The notes under the pieces were generated by a model that saw only the letters and a program-made list of their open reading frames with translations, did no database searches and had not been told where the DNA came from. The position numbers and the translations under genes are program-made. Positions 8,176-17,800 of a stretch of 35,499 nt of DNA are shown here, piece by piece. How positions within the stretch are numbered: the first letter of the stretch is position 1; each line of letters starts with the position of its first letter. This DNA comes from Oxalobacteraceae bacterium UBA6018 (GTDB lineage: Bacteria; Pseudomonadota; Gammaproteobacteria; Burkholderiales; Burkholderiaceae_D): NCBI GenBank assembly GCA_002428015.1, contig DIZW01000122.1:1-35499 (forward strand), read 5' to 3'.

Positions 8176-9748
8176 GGCGCAGGTTTTTCGCGCGCCGCGG
8201 CGCCGCCCGCGGCGCCTGCTCCTGGCCCAGGTTGAACACGCTCACCAGCTGCGCCAGCTCGGCCGCCTGCTGCTGCATGGCCTGCGCCGCCGCCGCCGCC
8301 TCTTCCACCAGCGCCGCATTTTGCTGGGTCACGTCGTCCAGCGCGACGATGGCGTGGTTGACCTGTTCGATGCCCTGGGTTTGCTCGTCGCCGGCCGCGC
8401 CGATCTCGAGCACGATGGCGGTCACCTTCGACACGCTGCCGACGATCTCCTGCATGGCCGCGCCGGCCTGGGTGGCCAGCTTGCTGCCGCGCTCGACCTG
8501 CAGCACCGAGTTGTCGATCAAGCCCTTGATCTCCTTGGCCGCGCTGGCTGAGCGCTGCGCCAGGTTGCGCACTTCGCTGGCCACCACCGCGAAGCCGCGC
8601 CCCTGCTCGCCGGCGCGCGCCGCCTCCACGGCCGCGTTGAGCGCCAGGATATTGGTCTGGAACGCGATGCTGTCGATCACGCCGGTGATGTCGACGATCC
8701 GGTCCGACGCCTGGTGGATCGCGTCCATCGTGGTGACCACCTCGGCCACCACGCCGCCTCCGCCGGACGCCTGGCTCGAGGCCTGGCGCGCCATGCTGCC
8801 GGCCTCGCGGGCGCGCTCGGCGTTGTTTTTCACGGTCGCGGTCAGTTCCTCGATCGAGGCGGCGGTCTGTTCCAGCGCGCTGGCCTGGGCCTCGGTGCGC
8901 GCCGACAGGTCCATGTTGCCGTGGGCGATTTCATCCGCGGCGAGCTTCATGGCGCCGGCGTTGGCGCGGATGCGGCGTACCGTGTCGGCCAGCTCGTCCT
9001 GCATGCCGGCCATCGCCCGCAGCAGGCTGTGCTCGCCGCTGCCGTCCAGCGTGACCGGCACCGACAAGTCCTTGCTGGCGATGCGGCGCGTGACCTCGCT
9101 GGCGTAGGCCGGGTCGCCCCCGAGCGCGCCGACGACGTTGCGCACCACCTGCCAGCCCAGCAGCGAGATCACGACGATGGCCGCCACGAACATCCCCAGG
9201 TACTTCCATGCCGACTGCCAGAACGCCGCGTCGATCGTGTCGATGAAAAATCCGGTGCCGATCCACCAGCCCCACGGCTTGAAGTCGATCATGCCGTTCA
9301 TCTTCGGCCGCAGCACGCCTTCGCGGTAGGTCTTGGTGGTCACCATGCCGATCTCGGCGCCCGCCAGCGCCTCGGTGTAGGCCGCGCCATCGGTGCGCCC
9401 GTCCATGGCCTCGCCCTGGGTGATCTTGCCGATATTGTTCTTGTTGGGGTGGACCAGGTTCAGCCCGGCCGGGGTGCGCACCCACAGGTAGCTCTTGAGG
9501 CCGTTGCTGAGCTTGTCGAGCGCGTTGCGCGCGCCGAGCTGGGCCTGTTCGCGCGTGAGCGTGCCGGCCTTTTCCTGCTGGTAGTAATAATCGGCCAGGT
9601 GCTCGCCCATCTTGACCAGGTTGGTGATCTGCGTCTCGCGCTCGGCGAACATGGCCGCGCGCAGGGTGTAGAGACCGAATCCGCCCATGGCCGCCAGCGC
9701 CACCAGGGCGGCCGCGACGAGGAGGGTGAGGCGTGTGGCGACGTTCAT
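8156..9748 (-). CDS. Methyl-accepting chemotaxis protein with a single Cache sensor
   Basis: A 530-residue chemoreceptor. Membrane helix 1 is at ~7-29; a periplasmic single Cache (sCache_2) domain at ~35-180 (YYYQQEKAG, YLWVRTPAGLNLVHPN, GFFIDTIDAAF); helix 2 at ~185-205; a HAMP-like linker; then the signalling coiled coil with the conserved tip EQGRGFAVVASEVRNLAQRS. Such receptors bind small organic acids or similar ligands and control the CheA kinase. No CheR-docking pentapeptide is present at the C-terminus. I chose the ATG at 9748 because AAGGA lies just upstream; the frame stays open further up without a better start. No other che gene is nearby. Its 3' end overlaps the iron operon. Confidence 0.93.
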   Translation of the reverse strand: MNVATRLTLLVAAALVALAAMGGFGLYTLRAAMFAERETQITNLVKMGEHLADYYYQQEKAGTLTREQAQLGARNALDKLSNGLKSYLWVRTPAGLNLVHPNKNNIGKITQGEAMDGRTDGAAYTEALAGAEIGMVTTKTYREGVLRPKMNGMIDFKPWGWWIGTGFFIDTIDAAFWQSAWKYLGMFVAAIVVISLLGWQVVRNVVGALGGDPAYASEVTRRIASKDLSVPVTLDGSGEHSLLRAMAGMQDELADTVRRIRANAGAMKLAADEIAHGNMDLSARTEAQASALEQTAASIEELTATVKNNAERAREAGSMARQASSQASGGGGVVAEVVTTMDAIHQASDRIVDITGVIDSIAFQTNILALNAAVEAARAGEQGRGFAVVASEVRNLAQRSASAAKEIKGLIDNSVLQVERGSKLATQAGAAMQEIVGSVSKVTAIVLEIGAAGDEQTQGIEQVNHAIVALDDVTQQNAALVEEAAAAAQAMQQQAAELAQLVSVFNLGQEQAPRAAPRRAKNLRLTVNAA

Positions 9749-9953
9749 GACGTTCCTTCGGCGCCGTCCGGCGCACGCAAACCAGCTGTAAAAAATACAT
9801 GGGCGCGGGCGGCATCGGAACGAGCGCGGCCAACGGTCGTGTGAAATGTACAACAGCGGGTCCGCGAAGGCGAGAGAAACTTGTAAGAGATCAATTTCAT
9901 TTTGTGGCTGGCAAGCCTCCGCCGCAAGCGAGCGTGCCTGGCGTGGGCCGGTT

Positions 9954-10835
9954 TCAGGCCGCCGGCCATGCCAGGCCCAGGCTGGCCATCAGGCGCCTGG
10001 CGTCGAAGGGTGCGTGCACCTTGACGTCGTTGTCGAAGTAGCAGAACAGGTCGCGGCTGGCGCGTTTGGGCGCGGCCCGCGGCGAGATCAGGCGCGCGTC
10101 GTCCGGCTGCGCGCCGCCGCTCCAGGCGCGGATGCGCTCGGCCCAGCGCTCCAGCGCCGCGTCCGAGTAGCCGCTCGCGTACAGCTCCTTGTCGCCATGC
10201 AGGCGCAGGTACATGAAGTCGGCCGTCACATCCTCGTAGTAGGGCCATTTGCCGGCCGTGTCGGCTACCACCAGGGCCACCCTGTACTTGCGCAGCAGCG
10301 CGACGAAGGACGGGTCGACGAAGCTCTCGTGCCGGATTTCCACCGCGTGGCGCAGCTTGCGCTTCTTGCCGGGGTCGAGGGCGGTGCGCCCCTGCATGCG
10401 CTCCTCATACTGGCTGGCCAGCGTCACGCCGGCCTCGGTGTCGTGGGGCAGGATGCTGAGGAAGTGCTCCATGCGCGCCGGGTCGTACTGGAAATTGGGC
10501 GGAAACTGCCACAGGAAGGGCCCCAGCTTCTCGCGCAGGTTGAATACGCCCGAGGCCAGCACGTTGGCGACCGGGCCGTCGATGTCGCGCAGGCGCAGCG
10601 TGTGGGTGATGAAGCGGTTGCCCTTGACGCTGAACACGAAGCCGGGCGGGGTGGCCGCGTACCAGGCGGCGTAGCTTTCCGGGCGCTGCAGCGCGTAGAA
10701 GGAGCCGTTGATTTCGATGCTGGGCAGTGCGCGCGAGGCGTACTCGAGCTCGCGCGCCTGCGCCAGCTGGGGCGGGAAGAACACGCCGCGCCACGGCGCG
10801 TAGCGCCAGCCCGATATGCCGATGTAGATAGCCAT
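9954..10835 (-). CDS. DUF72 domain-containing protein
   Basis: A 293-residue soluble protein with a full-length DUF72 (YecE-like) TIM-barrel domain: MAIYIGISGWRYAPWRGVFF at the start, then IEINGSFYALQRPESY, FVFSVKGNRFITH, FLWQFPPNF, AVEIRHESF and MYLRLHGDKELY. The biochemical function of this family is not established. It begins 40 bases after the sigma factor gene on the same strand, so it may be transcribed with it. AAGGTG is the ribosome site. Confidence 0.9.
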   Translation of the reverse strand: MAIYIGISGWRYAPWRGVFFPPQLAQARELEYASRALPSIEINGSFYALQRPESYAAWYAATPPGFVFSVKGNRFITHTLRLRDIDGPVANVLASGVFNLREKLGPFLWQFPPNFQYDPARMEHFLSILPHDTEAGVTLASQYEERMQGRTALDPGKKRKLRHAVEIRHESFVDPSFVALLRKYRVALVVADTAGKWPYYEDVTADFMYLRLHGDKELYASGYSDAALERWAERIRAWSGGAQPDDARLISPRAAPKRASRDLFCYFDNDVKVHAPFDARRLMASLGLAWPAA

Positions 10836-10874
10836 ACCGGCACCTTAATCCGGCCCGCCCGGGCGTTCCGTTCG

Positions 10875-11570
10875 CTAGCGTACCGTGGCGGCGGACAGGC
10901 GCGCCAGCACCCCGTCCACGATGCGGTCGCAGCGCGCGCCGTCGAAGCTGAACGCGTCCTCCATGGCGAAATCGACCTCGCGCAGCAGGGCGTCGCGCAG
11001 CATGCCGCGCCCGCGAAAGTGGCGCGTGCGTACGGTCGCCTCGGGGATGCCCAGCACGGCCGCCACCTCCTCGACGCTCATGTCCTCCACCGCGCGCAGC
11101 ACGAACACGGTGCGAAAGCTTTCGGGCAGGGCGTCGATCGCGCGTTCGAGCAGGCGCCGGGTCTGGGCGCGCATGGCCGCCGCCAGCGGTTCGTCGTCGC
11201 CGCTGGCGCGCGGCTCGTGCAGGTCGGATTGGTCGTGTTCCATGGTGTGTAGTTGGACGATGTTGGCGCGCCGGGTGGCCGTGCGCAGGCGCATCAGCGC
11301 TTCGTTGATGACGATGCGGGTGAGCCAGGTCGACAGGGCCGCCTCGCCGCGAAAGCCGGGCAGGGTGCGGTAGGCGCGCAGGTAGGCGTTCTGCAGCACG
11401 TCCTCGGCGTCGGCGTCGTTCCTGAGGATGCTGCGGGCGGTGCGGAACAGGACCCGGTTGTAGCGGCGCATCAGCGGCGCGAACGCGGCCTGGTCGCCGC
11501 CGAGTATGCGCTCGACCAGCTCGGCGTCGGTGAGCGGGGCGGTCGGTGAGTCACGGAGCAGGGCGGACAT
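10875..11570 (-). CDS. ECF-type RNA polymerase sigma factor
   Basis: A 231-residue sigma-70 family factor of the extracytoplasmic function type. Region 2 (LMRRYNRVLFRTARSILRND, then DAEDVLQNAYLRAYR) and region 4 (ALPESFRTVFVLRAVEDMSV, then EEVAAVLGIPEATVRTRHFR) are both clear. Region 3 is missing, as expected. The ATG at 11570 has AAGGAG 7 bases upstream. The longer open frame above it is the inverted repeat read as protein and is not used. No anti-sigma gene is next to it, so how it is switched on is unknown. It is divergent from the ferritin-like and cytochrome genes and precedes the DUF72 gene. The twin promoters between the divergent genes suggest that it activates itself and the other side. 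Confidence 0.93.
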   Translation of the reverse strand: MSALLRDSPTAPLTDAELVERILGGDQAAFAPLMRRYNRVLFRTARSILRNDADAEDVLQNAYLRAYRTLPGFRGEAALSTWLTRIVINEALMRLRTATRRANIVQLHTMEHDQSDLHEPRASGDDEPLAAAMRAQTRRLLERAIDALPESFRTVFVLRAVEDMSVEEVAAVLGIPEATVRTRHFRGRGMLRDALLREVDFAMEDAFSFDGARCDRIVDGVLARLSAATVR

Positions 11571-11595
11571 CGGGAGACTCCTTCGTTGATGGTAC

Positions 11596-11673
11596 GCGTT
11601 CGATGCCGCCAGGGCGCGCCGCGTTCCCGTCACTTTACACGGGAACGCGACGCGCGGCCGCGGCATCGAACGC
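11596..11673. promoter_or_regulatory. 78-bp inverted repeat holding twin divergent ECF-type promoters
   Basis: Two 35-base arms (11596-11630 and 11639-11673) match at 30 of 35 positions and flank an 8-base centre. Read outward, each arm carries GGAACGC, 17 bases, then TCGAA. On the plus strand these are 11642-11648 and 11666-11670; on the minus strand 11621-11627 and 11599-11603. GGAAC at -35 is the hallmark of many ECF promoters. The five mismatches all fall in the spacers; the two putative promoter elements are conserved. The arms would start transcripts about 20 bases before the sigma gene and about 65 before the ferritin-like gene. Confidence 0.7.
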
Positions 11674-11741
11674 ACACTATCAACCCGGGAAGGGGGCCGT
11701 GCCAAAGGGCCGTGCCGCTTCCCACCCATCAGGAGTCCACC

Positions 11742-12302
11742 ATGTCTTTCTTTGACGCTAATCCACGCCGCATGTTCCTTGGCAAGTCCGCCATGATGCT
11801 GTCCGGCTCGGCGATCGCCATGCTGGCCGGCAACGATGCGCTGGCCGCCGCCCAGGGCGGCGACGCCACCAGCGCCGACGTGCGCATCCTCAACACCGCC
11901 CTCGGCGCCGAGCTCGAAGCCATCGCCGCCTATCAGCTCGGGGCCGAGAGCGGCCTGCTGCAGAGCGGCCCGCGCGCGCTGGCGCTGACCTTCCAGGGCC
12001 ACCACAAGGAGCACGCCGACGTGCTGGCCAAGACCATCGCCAAGCTGGGCGGCAGCGCCGTCACGGCCAAGCAGAAGTACGCCTTCCCCACCGACACCCT
12101 GAAGACCCAGGCCGACGTGCTGCGCTTCGCCGCCTCGCTGGAGAAGGGCGCCGTCAGCGCCTACCTGGGCGCGGTGCCGCTGTTCGGCAACCGCGAGCTG
12201 GCCAAGGCCGCCGCCAGCATCCTCGGCGACGAGGCCATGCACTGGGCCATTCTGCGCAACGCGCTGGGCGAGGCGCCGGTGCCGTCCGCCTTCATGGTGT
12301 AA
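11742..12302 (+). CDS. Ferritin-like domain protein with Tat-like signal
   Basis: A 186-residue protein. The N-terminus has RRMFLGKSAMMLSGSAIAML, a twin-arginine-like export signal ending near ALAAA. The rest is a four-helix ferritin-like domain (Ferritin_2 type) with repeated carboxylate/histidine sites: LGAELEAIAAYQLG, HHKEHADVL, EKGAVSAYLG, GDEAMHWAIL. Such exported proteins are thought to carry a di-metal centre, but their reaction is unknown. Start chosen at 11742: AGGAG lies 6 bases before it, and the upstream open frame is only the inverted repeat. The cytochrome c gene begins two bases after its stop, so the two are one operon. Confidence 0.88.
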   Translation: MSFFDANPRRMFLGKSAMMLSGSAIAMLAGNDALAAAQGGDATSADVRILNTALGAELEAIAAYQLGAESGLLQSGPRALALTFQGHHKEHADVLAKTIAKLGGSAVTAKQKYAFPTDTLKTQADVLRFAASLEKGAVSAYLGAVPLFGNRELAKAAASILGDEAMHWAILRNALGEAPVPSAFMV

Positions 12303-12304
12303 GC

Positions 12305-12706
12305 ATGCGCGCCGCCGGCTTGATCTTCATGGCGCTGCTATGCGCGTTCGCGCGCGCGGCCCCGCCCGCCGGCGTGGGCGCCGGGCAGGCGGTCTACGAG
12401 CGCTGCCTGGCCTGCCACGCGCCGGCCTACGACCGCACCGGGCCGCGCCACTGCGGCCTGATCGGACGCAAGGCCGGCAGCGTGCCCGGCTTCGCCTATT
12501 CCGACGCGATGAAGGCGTCCGACATCGTCTGGAGCCGGCGCACGCTGGACCGCTTCCTGGCCGACCCGACCCGGGCCGTGCCCGGCACCAGCATGGGCTA
12601 CGCCGGCGTCAAGGACCCGGCCGAACGCGCCGCCCTGATCGCCTACCTGGCCAGCCTGGACGGCACGCCCGAATGCCGGCGCCTGGCCCAGGCGGCGCGC
12701 CGCTGA
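12305..12706 (+). CDS. Periplasmic class I cytochrome c
   Basis: A 133-residue protein with a signal peptide (MRAAGLIFMALLCAFARA) and one c-type haem site CLACH (34-38). The distal ligand is probably Met97 in PGTSMGYAG. The pattern resembles mitochondrial/c2-type cytochromes (GPRHCGLIGRKAGSVPGF, AYSDAMK, LDRFLADP). It carries electrons in the periplasm. It follows the ferritin-like gene with a 2-base gap, so it could be that protein's electron partner (inferred). It converges with the hydrolase gene 26 bases further on; no terminator is visible between them. Confidence 0.9.
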   Translation: MRAAGLIFMALLCAFARAAPPAGVGAGQAVYERCLACHAPAYDRTGPRHCGLIGRKAGSVPGFAYSDAMKASDIVWSRRTLDRFLADPTRAVPGTSMGYAGVKDPAERAALIAYLASLDGTPECRRLAQAARR

Positions 12707-12732
12707 GCGGGGGCGCGCACGCCTGGCGGATG

Positions 12733-14628
12733 CTAGGGCACCACCGGCAGCTCGATCGCGCTGGCCATGCCGGGCGCGTGGTAGACCTTGTGGGTGGCCT
12801 TGCGGTAGTCGCCCGGCCGGGCGTAGAAGATGTTGGGCACGTAGGTCTGCGGATTGCGGTCGTACAGCGGGAACCAGCTCGACTGGATCTGCACCATCAC
12901 CCGGTGCCCGGGCAGGAACACGTGGTCGGCGTTGGGCAGGGCGAAGCGATAGCGCTCGACCTGGTTGGCCGGGATCGCGGAAGGCTGGTCGAAGCCGTCG
13001 CGGTAGCGCCCGCGGAAAATGTCCATCGCGATCGGCAGCTGGTAGCCGCCCAGCGCTGGCTGGGCCGGGACCTCGTCCGGGTACACGTCGATCAGCTTGA
13101 CCACCCAGTCGGCGTCGCTGCCGCTGGTGGCGGCGTACAGGTTGACCATCGGCGCGCCTGAAATCTGCAGCGGCTTGAGGAGCGCATCGCTGACATAGGT
13201 GAGCACGTCGGTGCGGTCGCTGTAGGCGCGCTGGTCGCTCACCAGCCATGGCTTCCACACCGCCTCGTCGAGCATGCGCACCGGGCGCGCCACGAAGGGC
13301 ACCGGCTTGGCCGGATCGGACACGTAATCGTCGAACGGCGCGCCCGGCGCCTGGACGAAGCCGAGATGCTGGCCGGCCTGCAGGTAGAGCGGGCGCAGCG
13401 CCTGCGCCTGCGGCCACCGCTGCAGGCGTTGCCACTTACCGGTCCCGCTCTGGTAGGACAGCACCGGCGCCGTGTCGGCCTTGGGCGCGCCCTCGACCAG
13501 GTATTGATCCATAAACGGCAGCATCACCTCGTGGCGGAACTGCGACGCGGTGTCGCCGGCGAACCTGAGCGGCCCCAGGCTGCTGCCGTCGGCGTTGACG
13601 CCGCTGTGGCGCCACGGGCCCACCACCAGGTAGTTCATGTCGTTGTGCGTGTCGCGCTTTTCGGTGGCGGCGTAGGTCGCGTAGGCGCCGTAGATGTCCT
13701 CCTGGTCCCAGCGCCCAACCACGTGCATGGTTGGCACCTTGAGCGGGCGCGCGCCGAGCAGGCGGTCGACCGCCTGCTCCTGCCAGTAGCTGTCGTAGCT
13801 TGGATGCTCGAACAGCTTGCGTACGAAATTGAGCCGGTCGAGCCCGAAGCGGCGCGCGAAGCCGTCGGCCGAGCCGGCGCGCAGCACCGCGTCGTAATCG
13901 TCGTACACGCCGGTGGCCAGGGTCTCGCCGCCGCCGCGCGCGGCGGTCTGGTCGGCCACGTAGGCCAGGTTGGGCATGCGGAAGGCGCCATTGTGGAACC
14001 AGTCGTCGCCGCGCCATCCGTCCACCATGGGGCTCATCGGCACGGCCACCTTGAGCGCAGGATGCGGGTCGGTCAGCGCCATGAGCACCGTGAAGCCTTC
14101 GTAGGACGAGCCCACCATGCCGACCCGGCCATTACTTTGCGGGACATGCTTGACCAGCCAGTCGATCGTGTCCCAGGCGTCGGTGGCGTGGTCGACGGGA
14201 GTGTCGTTCAGGGGGCCGCGCAGCGGGCGCGTGAGCACGTAGTCGCCCTCGGAGCCATATTTGCCGCGCACGTCCTGGTAGACCCGGATGTAGCCATGCT
14301 CGGCGAAGACGTCGTCGCCCACGCCCAGGATCGCGGCCATGTGCGGGCTGGCGTTGCGCTCGGTGCGCTTGGCGGCGCTGTAGGGCGTACGGGTCAGCAT
14401 GATCGGCGCGTGCGTGGCGTTCTTCGGGATCACGATCACGGTGAACAGGCGCACGCCGTCGCGCATCGGGATCATCGCCGTCTGCTTGACGTAATCGGCG
14501 TCCGGCAGGGTGGCGACGAAGCGGGTGGTCGGGATGTCGGGCGCCATCGGCGCGGTCTGCGCGTGGGCGGCGGCGTGCAGGGCGAGCAGCAGAAAGGGCA
14601 GCAGAAAGGGCAGGGCACGGCGTGGCAT
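12733..14628 (-). CDS. Secreted CocE/NonD (peptidase S15) family hydrolase
   Basis: A 631-residue alpha/beta hydrolase with a signal peptide (MPRRALPFLLPFLLLALHAA, cleavage near AHA). The nucleophile motif GSSYEG puts Ser175 as catalytic; the acid is probably in the WDQED segment and the histidine in GPWRHSG. The C-terminal part (from ~400) fits the jelly-roll X-Pro dipeptidyl-peptidase C domain. Members hydrolyse acyl or peptide bonds in esters (cocaine esterase), amides or X-Pro peptides; the substrate here cannot be told. ATG at 14628 chosen for the GGAGAG ribosome site and signal peptide. Downstream of the broken TonB receptor on the same strand, about 200 bases away. Confidence 0.92.
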   Translation of the reverse strand: MPRRALPFLLPFLLLALHAAAHAQTAPMAPDIPTTRFVATLPDADYVKQTAMIPMRDGVRLFTVIVIPKNATHAPIMLTRTPYSAAKRTERNASPHMAAILGVGDDVFAEHGYIRVYQDVRGKYGSEGDYVLTRPLRGPLNDTPVDHATDAWDTIDWLVKHVPQSNGRVGMVGSSYEGFTVLMALTDPHPALKVAVPMSPMVDGWRGDDWFHNGAFRMPNLAYVADQTAARGGGETLATGVYDDYDAVLRAGSADGFARRFGLDRLNFVRKLFEHPSYDSYWQEQAVDRLLGARPLKVPTMHVVGRWDQEDIYGAYATYAATEKRDTHNDMNYLVVGPWRHSGVNADGSSLGPLRFAGDTASQFRHEVMLPFMDQYLVEGAPKADTAPVLSYQSGTGKWQRLQRWPQAQALRPLYLQAGQHLGFVQAPGAPFDDYVSDPAKPVPFVARPVRMLDEAVWKPWLVSDQRAYSDRTDVLTYVSDALLKPLQISGAPMVNLYAATSGSDADWVVKLIDVYPDEVPAQPALGGYQLPIAMDIFRGRYRDGFDQPSAIPANQVERYRFALPNADHVFLPGHRVMVQIQSSWFPLYDRNPQTYVPNIFYARPGDYRKATHKVYHAPGMASAIELPVVP

Positions 14629-14769
14629 GGGCTCTCCAAGTGTATGCGCGCGGCTGCGGCCGGGTTCAGCGCGGTGCTGCATGGTATCCGAAGCCCACGC
14701 GCCAGCGCAATCGCCGCGGCCGAACCGGCCGGCGATCCCGTGCCCACCTTGCCCTTGTTGATGCGAAGT

Positions 14770-14802
14770 GCCGCGCGCCGGACCAGCGTTCCGGCGCGCG
14801 GC
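14770..14802 (-). terminator. Perfect 13-bp hairpin after the TonB receptor gene
   Basis: GCCGCGCGCCGGA (14770-14782) and its exact complement (14790-14802) flank a 7-base loop, 32 bases past the receptor stop. The stem is very GC-rich but no T run follows on either strand, so it is either a poor intrinsic terminator or an mRNA-end stabiliser. Confidence 0.45.
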
Positions 14803-14833
14803 GGTCCAGGGCGCGGCCCCGGACCGGGACCGC

Positions 14834-17800
14834 TTAGAACTTCATGCGCAAGCCCAGCGACACCGTGGCGCCCGGCGTGTACTTGGTATAGGTCGCGTTG
14901 GTGAACTGGAAGTAGGTGCGCATCGCGGCCTTGGTGGCGTTGACGACATCGAAGGTCAGCGTCGGCCAGCCATCGTGTTCAAACACGCTGGACAGATCCA
15001 CGTTGGACGAGAAATCGAGCTGTTTGTAGTCGTCCACGAAGATCGCCGCCGCGGCCACGCCGTTCTGGTTGGCCGTCGATACCTAGCTGCCCTGCGAATA
15101 CGATTGGGATAGCCGCAGCATGACTCCGTGGTTTTCGTAGTAGACCGTCAGGTTGTTGGTCCGCTCAGGCACGCCCAGTGCAATGAAGCCGGCCGCCCCT
15201 TCGCCGGTCGCTTTCTGGCGCGTGAAGGTCAGCGTGTCGCTCACGCCGAAGCCACGCACCGGCAACCATTTGTCGAGCGGCTGCACCCAGCCCACTTCTA
15301 GGCCTCTGATCTTCAACAGCCCGGACGCGTTGCGCGGACGGGCCATCACGGCGGTGGCGACGGACGGGCCACCCCGGCTGTCGATGGCGGCCTGCTGAGT
15401 CGGCGACAGCGTCCCGTAGGTGACCCCGTAGTCGGCCAGCGCGGAAAACGGCGTGGTGAGGTTTTCGATGACTGTGAACCCGTTGATCTGCTTGTTGAAC
15501 AGCGTGGCGCTCACATAACCTTCGCGCCCGGTGTACCACTCGACGCCGACGTCGACGTTATCCGACAGGTAGGGCGACAGTGCGGAGTTCCCAATCGAGC
15601 CGGTGTCGGCCGACGGATTGCTGAAGTTGACGCCCGGGCGCAGCGCATTCGGATCGGCGCGGGTCATGCTGCGCGAGGCGGACACGCGGGCGATCAGGTT
15701 CTTGCTGAGGTTGAGCGCCAGGCTGCCCGACGGCAGTGTATTGCTGTAGCTCGAATCGACATAGTACAAGCTGTCGGCGTTCGGATATTTTCCGCCGTTC
15801 TGCAGGCTGGCGTTGCGCGCGTCGGCCAGCGACAGGAAGCCGCCCACGGTCTGGTCGGTCTTCACATAGCGTACCCCGGCGTTATACGCCAGCTTGTAGC
15901 CCATCGGCGTGAGCACGCCATTGACCTCGGTGTAGAAGCCGCGGGTCTTTTCGCGGATGTAGCCGGCCGCCGCCTGGGTATTGGCCGCGCCCACATCCAG
16001 CGAGCTTTGCTGATAGTAGGGGTAGTTGGTGGCCGTGCCCATCTTGGCCCAGTCGACCATCACGAAGCCGGCCGGCCCTGGCTTGAGATAGCCGGGCAGC
16101 GCGGCGGCCGGAATCAGCGATCCCTGATACGTCAGCGCGTCGGTGCGGCCGGAGGTGTAACCGGTTCCGAAGCCGGGATACAAGGCGGCGGCGCTGGCGC
16201 CGGGCGTGTTGGCGCCATTGCACGACGGCGCCCCGTTCGGCCCCTGCAGGAATACGCTCGGGTTATTGCCGCATACGGCAGCCTGGTAGGCCGCCGAGTT
16301 TTCCTGCGGGCGGATACGGCGCGATACGTCGTCGAACGCCGCGCCGGCCTTGATGTTGAAGACTTTATCGCCCCAGGTCAGGTGGGCGCGCACGCCCTTG
16401 GTCTGGGTCTTGCGATACTCCGCATATTGATTGAGGCGACCGCCGACCCAGCCGAAGTTGGCCGGGTTGTTCAGATCGATATTGGTGGTGGCGGACGGGA
16501 TATCGCCATTGTTCTCGAACGTCACGGTGTTGCCGGTATTGGCCGCGGTGCTTGGCAAGATCGTCGGCGCGTCGCGGTGGAACCGGCTGCGCGTCATGTT
16601 CACCTGCGCGTCCAGGGCCAGCCTGTCGGCCAGCTGCCACTCCATGCCGGGGTTGACGCCCCATAAGGTCACGTCCTCGGTGTACGGGCGATATTCGAGG
16701 AAGTGCTGGGCGTTGGCGAAGGTGCCGCTGGTGGCCACGCAGCCATTGCTGCAGCTGGTGCTATCGACCTTCATGTTCAGGGGGATGACCGCGCCGTTAC
16801 GCACCACCCAGTTCATGTCGGCGCGCTCGAAACGGTTCTTCTTTTCGCTGTACAGTGAATCGAGATAGAACTTGAGCGCGTTCGTTGGCCGGTATTCCAT
16901 GCTCACCACGCCGGTGTACTTGTCCTTGGTGCCTTCTTCCAGCATGGCGCGCGAGAGGCGCGGGATGAGCGCGTTGTCGATCTGTTCGATGCTCAGGCCC
17001 GGATTATGCGCCAGCAGGAAGGCCTGGTCGATCACGGTGCCCGCCACCAGGCCATTGCCGGCGTTGGCCGGCACGGTGGCCGGTATCGTCCAGTTGCCCC
17101 CGCCGGTGGCGTTGCGCACGCCGCTGTTCTGCGCGGCCGACAGGTTCGGATTGGTCCAGCCGATGGTTTCGTAGCCGGTCACCTTGGACTTGGCCTGGGC
17201 CCAGGCGAAGCCGCCCAAGATGCCGAAGCTGCTGCCGAAGGTCTGGCTGGCCAGGAGCGAGCCACGATTGCCGATTTTCCCGGAGAGGGAATTGCGCATG
17301 CCGGTCAGGTTGGCCGACAGGTATTTGCCTTCGTTGTCGAATGGCCGGGCGCTGCGCATGTCCACCACGCCGGCAGCGCCGCCTTCGATCATGGCGGCGG
17401 TCGGGCTCTTGTTGACGGTGAGCTTGCGGAACAAGTCAGTGGGCAGCAGGTCGAGATCAACTTCGCGGTTGGTGTTCTGCGCGTCGGTGCCGCCGGTGGA
17501 CGCCACCGCCACCGGTGCGCCGTTCAGCAAGACCTTGGTGAAGCTGGTGCCAAGGCCGCGAATCTGGATGTTCAAGCCTTCGCCGCTGATTTCGCGCGCC
17601 ACCTGCACGCCCGGGATACGGTTGAGCGATTCGGCGATGTTCGAGTCCGGGAATTTTCCCAGGTCTTCGGCGAACACCGAATCCTGGAAGCCCACCGCGT
17701 CACGCTTGTCGCGGGCGGACGTCTCCAGGCTGCCGCGAAAACCCTTGACCTCCACCACCGCGGTGGGGGCCGGGTCCGGCTGCGGCGACTCTTGCGCATA

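Noticed and set aside
7005..9107. 700-codon plus-strand frame across feoB, the Cys-rich gene and the chemoreceptor
   Set aside because: It runs out of frame through three well-supported genes and has low-complexity Arg/Ala/His content.
9846..11252. Plus-strand frame opposite the DUF72 and sigma factor genes
   Set aside because: Antisense shadow; no protein motif.
11571..12242. N-terminal extension of the sigma factor and upstream extension of the ferritin-like gene
   Set aside because: Both frames stay open only because they read the inverted repeat; real starts with AGGAG-type sites lie at 11570 and 11742.
13366..14904. 512-codon plus-strand frame opposite the CocE hydrolase
   Set aside because: Shadow of the hydrolase, which has signal peptide, catalytic motif and ribosome site.
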